A program made the position numbers and the translations under genes. Below are positions 1 through 7,535 of a stretch of DNA of 64,000 nucleotides, in pieces. Source of the DNA: an uncultured Acidobacteriia bacterium (lineage in GTDB: Bacteria > Acidobacteriota > Terriglobia > Bryobacterales > Bryobacteraceae); assembly GCA_903900705.1 (NCBI GenBank), contig CAIUOG010000033.1, positions 1 through 64,000 of the forward strand. Direction: 5' to 3'. The stretch's first letter is position 1; each line of letters starts with the position of its first letter. A model generated the notes under the pieces. The model did no database searches. It was not told the origin of the DNA and saw nothing but the letters and a program-made list of their open reading frames with translations.

Positions 1-1868
1 GTCTTGAGACGGGCCTGGGCTTCGGGGCCGACGCGGGATTCGAGGCCCCAGCCACGGAACAGGAGAACGCCGGGGTTACCGCCGCGTCCGCCGGCGGCCA
101 TGGCGTTCGGGTCGTCGGAGTCTTTCAGTTCGCGCTGAAAGATCTCGGTCCAGAAGCTGGTGTCGTCATCCGGGAGCGACTTGAACTGCAGCAGTGCCCC
201 CGGATTGAAGTCTTTGTTCGAGACAAAATTGCTGGGTTTGTCAGTACGCTTCTTGGCCTTGGTTCCGTCCAGATCCTTGGCGGCAATGACTTTGTTTTCG
301 GCGTCAATCTCGTTTTTGGCGAGCATCACAGCGACGACGTCTTCCTGCATCTTGTCGGCCAGTTTCTGCGCTTCGGCCTGGGTGGGCGCGGGGCGCTTCA
401 TCATGGCAATCCACGCATCTTTGTTCTTGTACTTGTCGGTGGGTTTGGCCATGTATTTCACCCAGCGATCCAGCAGTTCGAAATCGAGGCGGCGGGATTC
501 GACCACCTGCGCCATTTCCTTTTTCACGGCCTTGTTTGTCACGTCGAACACGCCCATCAGGTAACTGGAAGTCTGGAAGGCGAGCGAGCGGGAAAGCTCG
601 TTCGACGTGTTCTGGTTCATTTCCTGGAGAATCTTCTGCTTCTCGTCGAGATCGTCCTGGAGTTTCGTGAATTCCGCCACAACCTTCATGGGCGCCTGCG
701 GGTATTCGTCGTAGATCGTATTGAAGAAGACACCGGCCAGAGCGTAATAGTCAGTCTGCGGAATGGGATCGTACTTGTGATCGTGGCAGCGGGCGCAGGC
801 GACGGTCAGGCCGAGGAAACCGCGGGTGACGGCGTCGACGCGATCATGGCGCTCATCGGCGCGGGTGACTTCGTTGGAGCCGTTGTCGTAATACCACGGG
901 CCGAGGCCGAGGAAGCCGGTAGCGGGCAGAGTCTTATAGCGGACCTTGGGGTCCATCAGATCGCCGGCGAGTTGGGCTTTGACGAACTGGTCGTAAGGGA
1001 GATCATCATTAAAGGCCTGTACGACCCAGTCGCGGTATGCCCAGGCGTTCGGATATGGCCGATAGCCGCGCGGGTTGGGATTCAGACTGCGGTAATCATC
1101 TTCGCCGTAACGGGCGACGTCCAGCCAGATGCGACCCCAGCGTTCCCCGTAATGTGGGGAGGCGAGCAGGCGGTCCACGACTTTGGCGAAGGCGTCGGCG
1201 GAGGTATCTTTTTCAAAAGCGGCGTACTCTTCGGGGGTGGGAGTCAGACCGGTGAGGTCCAGTGTGGCGCGCCGCAGCAGGTCATGCTTGTTGGCGGGGC
1301 CAACGGGGTGCAGCCCTTCCTGTTCGAGGCGCGCGAGCACGAAACGATCCAGAGATGTCTTCGACCACTTTGCATCCTTCACGGCGGGAAGAGCGGGCGT
1401 CTTCAGAGGGGTGAGCGACCAGAAGGCGCGGCGTTCCGGAGCGATGGTGTATTTGCCGGAACCGGATGAGATGGTGGGGGTGGAACTCTTCGGCCAGAGC
1501 GCGCCGGCTTTCACCCAGGCTTCGAGGTCGGCAATTTCCGAATCCTTCAACTTGTTGCCGGAGGGCATCTTGAGAGCGGGATCCACCTGACGCACAGCCT
1601 TGATCATGAGGCTGTTTTCCGGATCGCCGGGGACGACCGCCGTACCGCGCTTGCCGCCTTTTTTCATGGCCTCCAGACTATCGAGCCGCAGCCCTCCCAA
1701 CGCCGAACTGGTATGGCATCCAAAGCAGTTATTGGCAAGGATCGGCCGAATCCTGCTCTCAAAGAATTCCGGAGAGCCGGCTGCGCCGGTTTGAGACCAG
1801 GCAGTCTGTCCGGCAAGAGAGAGGAGACAAAGAGAAAAGACAGAGGCGGCGTTTTTCAGGAAAAGCAT
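1..1868 (-). CDS. PSCyt1/PSCyt2 (DUF1549-type) exported cytochrome-like protein, 3' end outside window
   Basis: I translated this by hand, because the ORF track omits it: it runs off the left edge. It starts MLFLKNAASVFSLCLLSLAG, a Sec-type signal peptide. A class I c-type haem motif follows at about residue 48 (NNCFGCH) in a PSCyt1-like domain. Next comes a PSCyt2/DUF1549-like region (SLDRFVLARLEQEG, HYGERWGRIWLDVARY) and a second CxxCH motif in CARCHDHKYDP. The family is abundant in Planctomycetes and in Solibacter-type Acidobacteria, and is usually paired with a DUF1501 protein. Its enzymatic role is not established. The C-terminal part, where DUF1553 would be expected, lies outside the window. 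The start ATG is the first in frame and is followed directly by the signal peptide. Confidence 0.85.
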   Translation of the reverse strand, partial: MLFLKNAASVFSLCLLSLAGQTAWSQTGAAGSPEFFESRIRPILANNCFGCHTSSALGGLRLDSLEAMKKGGKRGTAVVPGDPENSLMIKAVRQVDPALKMPSGNKLKDSEIADLEAWVKAGALWPKSSTPTISSGSGKYTIAPERRAFWSLTPLKTPALPAVKDAKWSKTSLDRFVLARLEQEGLHPVGPANKHDLLRRATLDLTGLTPTPEEYAAFEKDTSADAFAKVVDRLLASPHYGERWGRIWLDVARYGEDDYRSLNPNPRGYRPYPNAWAYRDWVVQAFNDDLPYDQFVKAQLAGDLMDPKVRYKTLPATGFLGLGPWYYDNGSNEVTRADERHDRVDAVTRGFLGLTVACARCHDHKYDPIPQTDYYALAGVFFNTIYDEYPQAPMKVVAEFTKLQDDLDEKQKILQEMNQNTSNELSRSLAFQTSSYLMGVFDVTNKAVKKEMAQVVESRRLDFELLDRWVKYMAKPTDKYKNKDAWIAMMKRPAPTQAEAQKLADKMQEDVVAVMLAKNEIDAENKVIAAKDLDGTKAKKRTDKPSNFVSNKDFNPGALLQFKSLPDDDTSFWTEIFQRELKDSDDPNAMAAGGRGGNPGVLLFRGWGLESRVGPEAQARLK

Positions 1869-2188
1869 AGACCCTTTGCGTAACGTTGAATGCGGCGGCG
1901 GAGAATTCAACAACAGTGAAAACCACTGTGAAAACGGCTGCGGAGACGTTTTGCAGGGAGGGACGACAGGGTGTCCGGCGGGCTTACTGAGCCTGAGATT
2001 CGCGCATTGAATCTTGATGCGAGGGTATCACAAATTCGGAAAATCAGTCAAACATCAAGACACCGCGGGGCGGTGATCGGTTACACTGAAATTTCCCCGT
2101 CTTGCCTGCTGGTCCCTGTCGGATTCGCCGGTTTCCCTCGTTCGGTCCTGAATTCAAATCTGCTCTCCTCTTTTAAGGTGCGAACCCT
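1869..2188. other. divergent intergenic region
   Basis: These 320 bases separate the cytochrome-like gene (minus) from the first beta-propeller gene (plus). The only structure I can point to is the inverted repeat at 1913-1929. The 81-codon ORF at 1971-2216 overlaps the start of the next gene and has no recognisable features, so I do not call it. No convincing sigma-70 promoter pair was seen. Confidence 0.5.
1913..1929. promoter_or_regulatory. inverted repeat, possible operator
   Basis: ACAGTG-AAAAC-CACTGT is a perfect 6-bp inverted repeat with a 5-bp spacer. It lies about 45 bp upstream of the start of the minus-strand cytochrome-like gene. The overlapping 8-mer GTGAAAAC also occurs twice, 12 bp apart. 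Size and position suit a dimeric repressor site, but no binding protein is known. Confidence 0.3.
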
Positions 2189-3361
2189 ATGCGTCTCGTC
2201 ACAGCTGCATTCTTAACGTGCATTACTTTCGCCGGTATCAGTCTGGCGGAGAAACCCGGCGACAAGCAGGCAAAACCGGCAAAAGCGCCCCTGGCTCCGA
2301 AGGCCGGAATCAAAACACCCGGCATTCAGTTGCCATTTGCCAGCCTGACTGCGGAAGCGACCATCGCTGCGGCGGATAAGCCGGCGTGGACCGCGTTTAT
2401 CGCGGATGGCGGCGGAGCCGGCGGTGGCGGTGGCGCACGGGGCGGAGGCGGTGGCGGACGCGGAGCAGGGGGCGGCGGTGGACGGGGCGGAGGCAGGGCC
2501 GGCGGCGGTGGCGCACCCGGAGCGGCGGCTGGCCCGACGGCGGGAAACCTTTACATTCCCGCGGCGGATAAGCTGGTGAAGATCGAGACCAAGGGCAACA
2601 AGGAATCGGGCGCGCTGGCGGGACTGAAGCAGCCGTGCGGTGGAATTCTCTCGGCGTTTGGGAGCCTTTGGGTCCCGACGTGCGGCGACAACGCACTGCA
2701 GCGCGTGGATGCGCGCAGTGGCAAGATTACAGCGACCATTACGTCGGGCGCAGCCAATATTAAGGGCTCCATCGCTGCGAGCACGGACAGTATCTGGCTG
2801 ATCACGGACACGAAAGAAACCGTTTCACGGATCGACCCGGAACAAAACGCGGTGGTGGGGGAATTCCGCGTGCCTGCGGGCTGTACGGGCCTGACTTTCG
2901 CGGAGACTTCGTTGTGGATGGCATGCCCGGAACAGAACAAGATCCTGCGGATCAATCCGGTGACGAACATTGTCGATAAACGCATTGAAGTCTCGGGCAG
3001 GCCGGTATTGATTGCGACCGGCGAGAGTTCCATCTGGGTGCTGTGCGCGAAGGATGGCAAGATAGACCGGATCGACCCGAAGACGGACAAGGTTTCGAAG
3101 ACGATTGACCTGCTGACGCCCGGCGCGGACGGCGGCATCGCTTTCAGCGACGGATTTCTATGGGTAACCGCGCCCGGCTTCCCCATCACCCGGATTGACC
3201 CCACGGCAGAGGCGGTGGCGCAACAGTTCTGGGGTGAGGGCGGCGGCTCTCTCACAGCAAGCGCCGGGGCGCTCTGGCTGACGAATCTGAGTGGCCCGAA
3301 TGCGGGCACGATCTGGCGAATTGACCCCAAGCTGATTCTCGCGACCATTTCGACGGAATAA
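2189..3361 (+). CDS. secreted beta-propeller protein (YncE/virginiamycin B lyase-like) with Gly-rich insert
   Basis: The 390-residue product starts with a signal peptide (MRLVTAAFLTCITFAGISLA). Residues of about 120-385 hold repeated blades of the form SLWVPTCGDNAL...VDARSGKI and IWVL...IDRIDPKTDKV, typical of YncE or streptogramin-lyase-like propellers. Residues of about 72-117 are an almost uninterrupted Gly/Arg/Ala low-complexity tract (GGGAGGGGGARGGGG), probably a flexible linker between the N-terminal strand and the propeller. The lyase catalytic residues cannot be assigned by eye, so a binding or scaffold role is as likely as an enzyme. The next gene, 3 bases downstream, is a paralogue, so the pair probably forms one transcript. 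Confidence 0.8.
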   Translation: MRLVTAAFLTCITFAGISLAEKPGDKQAKPAKAPLAPKAGIKTPGIQLPFASLTAEATIAAADKPAWTAFIADGGGAGGGGGARGGGGGGRGAGGGGGRGGGRAGGGGAPGAAAGPTAGNLYIPAADKLVKIETKGNKESGALAGLKQPCGGILSAFGSLWVPTCGDNALQRVDARSGKITATITSGAANIKGSIAASTDSIWLITDTKETVSRIDPEQNAVVGEFRVPAGCTGLTFAETSLWMACPEQNKILRINPVTNIVDKRIEVSGRPVLIATGESSIWVLCAKDGKIDRIDPKTDKVSKTIDLLTPGADGGIAFSDGFLWVTAPGFPITRIDPTAEAVAQQFWGEGGGSLTASAGALWLTNLSGPNAGTIWRIDPKLILATISTE

Positions 3362-3364
3362 TTT

Positions 3365-4435
3365 ATGCAATTTAAATCACTTTTCAGGAACGCAGTATTC
3401 TTCACCGTGGGGGCTTCCCTGCCCCTGCTGGTGATGTACGGACAGCAGCAGGAGGCGGCGCCGGGACAACCCCAGGGACAGCCTCCGGCGAATCCTGAAG
3501 CGGCGCCGAAGAAGAAAGGTCCCCGTCGCCCGCCGCCTCCCGGCGTCAGCACCCCAGGAGTGAAGCGGGAGATGGCGACCATTACGCCCACCGCGGTGTT
3601 TACTACCGGAGGCACGCCGGACTGGCAGGTTTTGACCGCGGATGCGGTTTGGGTGGCCAACGGGCCGATGAATACGATCCACAAACTCGATCCGAAGACG
3701 AATCAGATTGCGGCCACCGTTGAGGTTGGGAAGAAGCCTTGTTCCGGGCTGACGGAAGGTTTTGGGAGCATCTGGGTCCCCAACTGCGGCGATAAGAAGC
3801 TGAGCCGCGTGGATGAGAAAACGAACACGGTCACGGCGACGCTTCCGGTGGGACCCGCGGAAAGCGAAGGCGGCATTGCGGCGAGCGAGGACGCGGTCTG
3901 GCTGGTGACAGTGCCGGACGGGAAACTCTCGCGGATCGATCCGAAGACGAACACAGTGGTGGCACAGGTGGAAGTGCCGGCGGGTTCGGCGGCAGTGGTT
4001 TACGGCGATGGCGCGGTCTGGGTGACAACGCCCAAGGCCAACATGCTCACCCGGGTGGACGCGAAGACGAATAAAGTGACGGATTCGATTGAGACGGGTC
4101 CGGGACCGCGTTTTGTGACTTTTGGCGGCGGCGCGGTGTGGACGTTGAATCAGGGCGACGGCACAGTTTCACGCGTGGATACGAAGACGCGGAAGGTTGT
4201 GGCGAACATCGAAGTCGGTATTCCGGGCACAGGTGGCGAGATTGCCTATGGGTTCGGACATGTGTGGGCGACGGTGTTCCAGATTCCGATTTCGGAGATT
4301 GACCCGGAAACGAATAAGGTGGTCCGGCAGTGGACGGGCAATGGCGGCGATTCAATTCGCGCGGGGCACGGGTCTGTCTGGCTGTCGAATCTGCGGGACC
4401 ACAACGTCTGGCGGATTGATCCGAAGTTGTTCTAA
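3365..4435 (+). CDS. secreted beta-propeller protein, paralogue of the preceding gene
   Basis: The 356-residue product has an N-terminal hydrophobic export segment (FFTVGASLPLLVMYG). A Pro/Gln/Lys-rich linker (PRRPPPPGVSTPGVKRE) stands where its neighbour has the Gly-rich tract. Six or seven blades follow with strongly regular repeats (LDPKTNQI, VDEKTNTV, IDPKTNTV, VDAKTNKV, IDPETNKV). It begins 3 nt after the stop of the upstream paralogue, which indicates a tandem duplication within an operon. Each repeat follows the G.GS/AVW...L.R.D..T..V consensus of YVTN/YncE propellers. The function is unknown, and extracellular or periplasmic location is inferred from the export signal. The transcript appears to end at the hairpin immediately downstream. 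Confidence 0.8.
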   Translation: MQFKSLFRNAVFFTVGASLPLLVMYGQQQEAAPGQPQGQPPANPEAAPKKKGPRRPPPPGVSTPGVKREMATITPTAVFTTGGTPDWQVLTADAVWVANGPMNTIHKLDPKTNQIAATVEVGKKPCSGLTEGFGSIWVPNCGDKKLSRVDEKTNTVTATLPVGPAESEGGIAASEDAVWLVTVPDGKLSRIDPKTNTVVAQVEVPAGSAAVVYGDGAVWVTTPKANMLTRVDAKTNKVTDSIETGPGPRFVTFGGGAVWTLNQGDGTVSRVDTKTRKVVANIEVGIPGTGGEIAYGFGHVWATVFQIPISEIDPETNKVVRQWTGNGGDSIRAGHGSVWLSNLRDHNVWRIDPKLF

Positions 4436-4440
4436 AAGAC

Positions 4441-4472
4441 GAAGAGGGCGGGCGGAAACGCCCGCCCTCTTC
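4441..4472. terminator. bidirectional hairpin terminator
   Basis: GAAGAGGGCGGGCG-GAAA-CGCCCGCCCTCTTC is a perfect 14-bp stem with a GAAA tetraloop between two convergent genes. Its right arm overlaps the stop codon region of the minus-strand XRE gene. There is no clear U-tract on the plus side, so it may stall polymerase rather than act as a classical intrinsic terminator. Confidence 0.75.
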
Positions 4473-5613
4473 AGGCTCGCAGATGTAGTTCGGCCATTTC
4501 GCCTTCGGGTGCGGTAGACATGAAGCCTCGCGGCAGGCCGGCTAATTCCTCAATATCGCCCGCATTCAGGCCCAACTCCGTAACGATTGCGTAGCGATCC
4601 CGAGGACCCCCATCCACCAGCAGGCGGATACTGCGGGCGAGCAGACGGGGATTTTCGAGTTCCGCATCTTCCTCCCTCGGTTCCGATGTTTTCCAACCCC
4701 TGCGCACAAGATTGACGGTGGCGCGCCGGACCTGATCCGGATCAAACAGACCGAGTTCCCCACAGCGGCTCACCATCACAGATACGGGGCATCGCCAGTG
4801 CTTCTTGAGCGTGAGCAGCGCATCAATGGTGGGGGCCCAGACTTCCTGGGGAAAGACCGCGGCGGGCAGCAGGAGCGCGCGGGCGAAGCGGTCGGCCTGG
4901 GTTTCGAGATGGCGATGCGCGTCGGAATCCTCAATGGTGAAGTCATCCAGATGGCGGTGCATGACGAGGTGGCCAAGTTCACGGGCTGCGTGATAGCGGA
5001 GCCAACTGAGGCGAGGCTCATCGGAGCCCAGTAGTACATAGGGAATGCCGGCCTCAAAGAGAGAGCAGGAACCTTCGAGATCGGGCTCCATGGGGCAGCG
5101 CGAGACGATGCAGCCGCGCGCTTCCAGGAACTGGATCACGTTTGCCAGAGGGCCGGTGCCGAGGCCGAGAAGCCGTCGGAACTCGACCGCGAGCTGCTCG
5201 ACATCATCAAGGGCGGCATCGGGCGCGAGCGGGAAAGCCGGGAGCGCGACCTCGGGGAGTGCGACGAGTTTGCCGACGTAGAGCGCAATCTCTTTGAGCC
5301 AGCCGAGGCGGCGTTCGGCGCGGAGGCGGGCCTGTCTGGCGGGCACGCGGGCTGCTGCGAGAGGGTGGCGAAAGAACGCCCCTTTGCTGCTGAAACGCGG
5401 GGGATTCCGCAGGAAAAAGCGTTCCGGCAGCGACAGAGCGCCGCACAGCAGAGCGAGCGCCTCCGGGCTGGGCGACTGGCGGCCCTGCTCGTAATGAGAA
5501 ATACTTTGTGATTTAATTCCTGTCGCTTCCGAGAGCGAAGTCTGCGTCAGACCTCTGGCCTCACGCGCCTCCGTCAGTCGTCCGGCGACAAACCCAGGGG
5601 TGCCGGTTCGCAT
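4471..5613 (-). CDS. XRE-family regulator with ImmA/IrrE-like peptidase domain (altered HExxH)
   Basis: The 380-residue product has an N-terminal XRE helix-turn-helix at about residues 12-66 (GLTQTSLSEATGIKSQSISHYEQGRQSPS). A DUF955 (ImmA/IrrE) domain occupies about residues 150-300. The zinc-site helix reads AARELGHLVMH, so the first His of HExxH is Arg (R211), while E212, H215 and the downstream ETQADRFARALLLP segment are kept. Family members with an intact motif cleave or antagonise repressors in stress or mobile-element control. With Arg here the domain may be inactive or use an altered metal site. No toxin, integrase or phage gene is adjacent. A possible promoter lies at 5785-5814, and transcription likely ends at the shared hairpin. 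Confidence 0.85.
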   Translation of the reverse strand: MRTGTPGFVAGRLTEAREARGLTQTSLSEATGIKSQSISHYEQGRQSPSPEALALLCGALSLPERFFLRNPPRFSSKGAFFRHPLAAARVPARQARLRAERRLGWLKEIALYVGKLVALPEVALPAFPLAPDAALDDVEQLAVEFRRLLGLGTGPLANVIQFLEARGCIVSRCPMEPDLEGSCSLFEAGIPYVLLGSDEPRLSWLRYHAARELGHLVMHRHLDDFTIEDSDAHRHLETQADRFARALLLPAAVFPQEVWAPTIDALLTLKKHWRCPVSVMVSRCGELGLFDPDQVRRATVNLVRRGWKTSEPREEDAELENPRLLARSIRLLVDGGPRDRYAIVTELGLNAGDIEELAGLPRGFMSTAPEGEMAELHLRA

Positions 5614-5784
5614 AGCTCAGAGCGAGGACAGACCAGCTACGGGAAAAGAGAAAAACGCTACGTTCCGCATCACAATAGCCTCCGGAAATCGAAATGAATG
5701 AATGGGAGGTTACACGTGAACCAGGGCCGGGAACAGGGGTGCCGCAGTGCAGTGACGGGGTCAGGCTGACAGGAGCTTCCCTAC

Positions 5785-5814
5785 ATTGTTGGTCGATGAG
5801 GGGCAAAAAGTCAA
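5785..5814 (-). promoter_or_regulatory. candidate sigma-70 promoter for the XRE-ImmA gene
   Basis: On the minus strand TTGACT (5814-5809) is followed after 18 bp by AACAAT (5790-5785). That is 5/6 and 4/6 matches to the -35 and -10 consensus. The -35 box lies inside the inverted repeat GTCAA-actaa-TTGAC (5810-5824), a plausible operator for autoregulation. The implied leader is about 165 nt. Confidence 0.3.
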
Positions 5815-5858
5815 ACTAATTGACGCGGAATGGCGTTAATGCCCGGTGAATTCGGGCT

Positions 5859-7535
5859 TCAGGCGCGGCGGCTCAGATATTGCCGCCAGCCACCGAGGGA
5901 GGTGATCTCGGTGGCGTCTTCGAGGACCCAGGGCTCGCAGACGAAGGATTTCACTTTACGTCCGCTGGCGAGGGTGCAGGTGCCGATGGCGAGTGGCGGC
6001 GGAACGGCGGCGACGAAGTTTCCGAATGTACTGGCGGGCACAGCCCAGACTTCGATGTCGATAGCCGCGCCGCCTGAGAGGGTAAATTCGAGGCCGGGCT
6101 TTGGCGGAACCGTGCCGGCGAGCGCGTAAAGCTTGTAGTTCGGCGAAGTCTGGCAGGCTTCGATGAGGAAGGCTCCGGCAGAGGTGAGCTGGTGGTTGAG
6201 AGGCTGGCCGGTGAGGTGCGCGCCACAGACGGCGAGAGGCACGTAGCCATCGGGACAGTAAGGCTGGCTGCGGGCGGCGGTGTTGAGCAGGGCTTCGTCG
6301 GACCAGGCGGGACCGATGAGTGTGACGCCAAACGGGATGCCGTTGGAACGCATGCCGGCCGGGATGGCGAGAGCGGCGAGGTCGAGCAGGTTGACGAAGT
6401 TTGTGTAGTAGCCGAGGTTGGTGTTCAGGGCGAGGGGTTCGGCGGCAACTTCCTCGTGGGTGTAAGCGGCGCCGGCGGTGGGGAGGAGCATGAAATCCAT
6501 GCGCTTCCATTCGCGTTCAGCGCGGCGGGCGAGGTCGGCCAGTTTGTAGGTGGCGTTGAAGGCGTCCACCGCGGAGATGGAGCCGGCTTTCAGGATGATT
6601 TTCGCGGTGACGGGGTGCAGCGCGTTGGGGTGGTCCGCGACGAAGTCTTTGATGGCGGCGAGACGCTCGGCAACCCAGGGCCCGGAGTAAAGCAACTGGG
6701 CGGCATCGCGGAAGGGAGTGAAGTCAAAAACGACGGCCTTGCCGCCCTTCTTTTCGAAGCGGCAGATGGCGTCTTTGTAGAGCTTGCGGGCCGAGTCGTC
6801 GCCGAAGAACTGCAGCATGTCGTCGGCGGGAACGCCGAAGCGGAAGCCGGACTCGCGCCAGGCCTTTTTCTGGCCGGTGGGGCGGGAGTAGGGGTCGTCG
6901 TGATCGTAGCCTTCGGCGATTTCGAGAATACGGGCGGCAGTGGCGAGATCGTCAGCAAAGATGGAAACGCAGTCGAGCGTGCGGCAGGCGGGGACGACAC
7001 CCGAAGTGCTGAGAGCGCCTTTGGTGGGCTTGAGGCCGATGATGTTGTTGAAAGACGCGGGGATGCGGCCCGAACCAGCGGTGTCTGTGCCGAGAGCGAA
7101 GTCGACCAGGCCGGCGGCGACGGCGACGGCGGAACCGGAACTGGAGCCACCGGAAATGTAGCGGTTATCAAAGACGCTGGAACAGGCGCCGTAGGGGGAA
7201 CGGGTGCCGACCAGGCCGGTTGCAAACTGGTCGAGATTAGTCTTGCCAACGGGAATCGCGCCGGCCGCCATGAGTTTTTCGACCACCGTGGCGGAGCGTT
7301 CGGGAACGAAAGAGAATTCGGGACAGCCGGCGGTGGTGGGAACATCGGCGAGGTCGATGTTGTCTTTGATGGCAAAGGTCATGCCATAGAGGGGGTAGGC
7401 ATCGCTGGGCGGGCCGAGGGCTTCGAGGCGGGCAAGGCTCTCTTCCTCCGGCACGAGATGAATCCAGACGGGCTTTTCACCCATTTCGCGGATGCGACGG
7501 TAGGTCGCGCGAATTGCATCGGCTGTAGCGTGCAT
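5859..7535 (-). CDS. atzF: allophanate hydrolase
   Basis: The 558-residue product hydrolyses allophanate to ammonia and CO2, the last step after the biotin-dependent carboxylase. The amidase-signature core is clear: the catalytic Lys in FAIKDNIDLADVPT, the Ser-rich loop in SGGSSSGSAVAVAAG, and the nucleophile region GTDTAGSGRIPA. Residues of about 440-555 form the extra C-terminal domain typical of AtzF-type enzymes (GAFLIEACQTSPNYKLYAL, PPKPGLEF). The length is close to the usual AtzF size without the fused carboxylase found in yeast DUR1,2. Its start codon follows directly after the stop of the carboxylase gene, so translation is probably coupled. Confidence 0.92.
   Translation of the reverse strand: MHATADAIRATYRRIREMGEKPVWIHLVPEEESLARLEALGPPSDAYPLYGMTFAIKDNIDLADVPTTAGCPEFSFVPERSATVVEKLMAAGAIPVGKTNLDQFATGLVGTRSPYGACSSVFDNRYISGGSSSGSAVAVAAGLVDFALGTDTAGSGRIPASFNNIIGLKPTKGALSTSGVVPACRTLDCVSIFADDLATAARILEIAEGYDHDDPYSRPTGQKKAWRESGFRFGVPADDMLQFFGDDSARKLYKDAICRFEKKGGKAVVFDFTPFRDAAQLLYSGPWVAERLAAIKDFVADHPNALHPVTAKIILKAGSISAVDAFNATYKLADLARRAEREWKRMDFMLLPTAGAAYTHEEVAAEPLALNTNLGYYTNFVNLLDLAALAIPAGMRSNGIPFGVTLIGPAWSDEALLNTAARSQPYCPDGYVPLAVCGAHLTGQPLNHQLTSAGAFLIEACQTSPNYKLYALAGTVPPKPGLEFTLSGGAAIDIEVWAVPASTFGNFVAAVPPPLAIGTCTLASGRKVKSFVCEPWVLEDATEITSLGGWRQYLSRRA

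Noticed and set aside
1971-2216. 81-codon ORF upstream of the first propeller
   Set aside because: It overlaps the propeller start in another frame and has no domain, signal or good ribosome-binding site.
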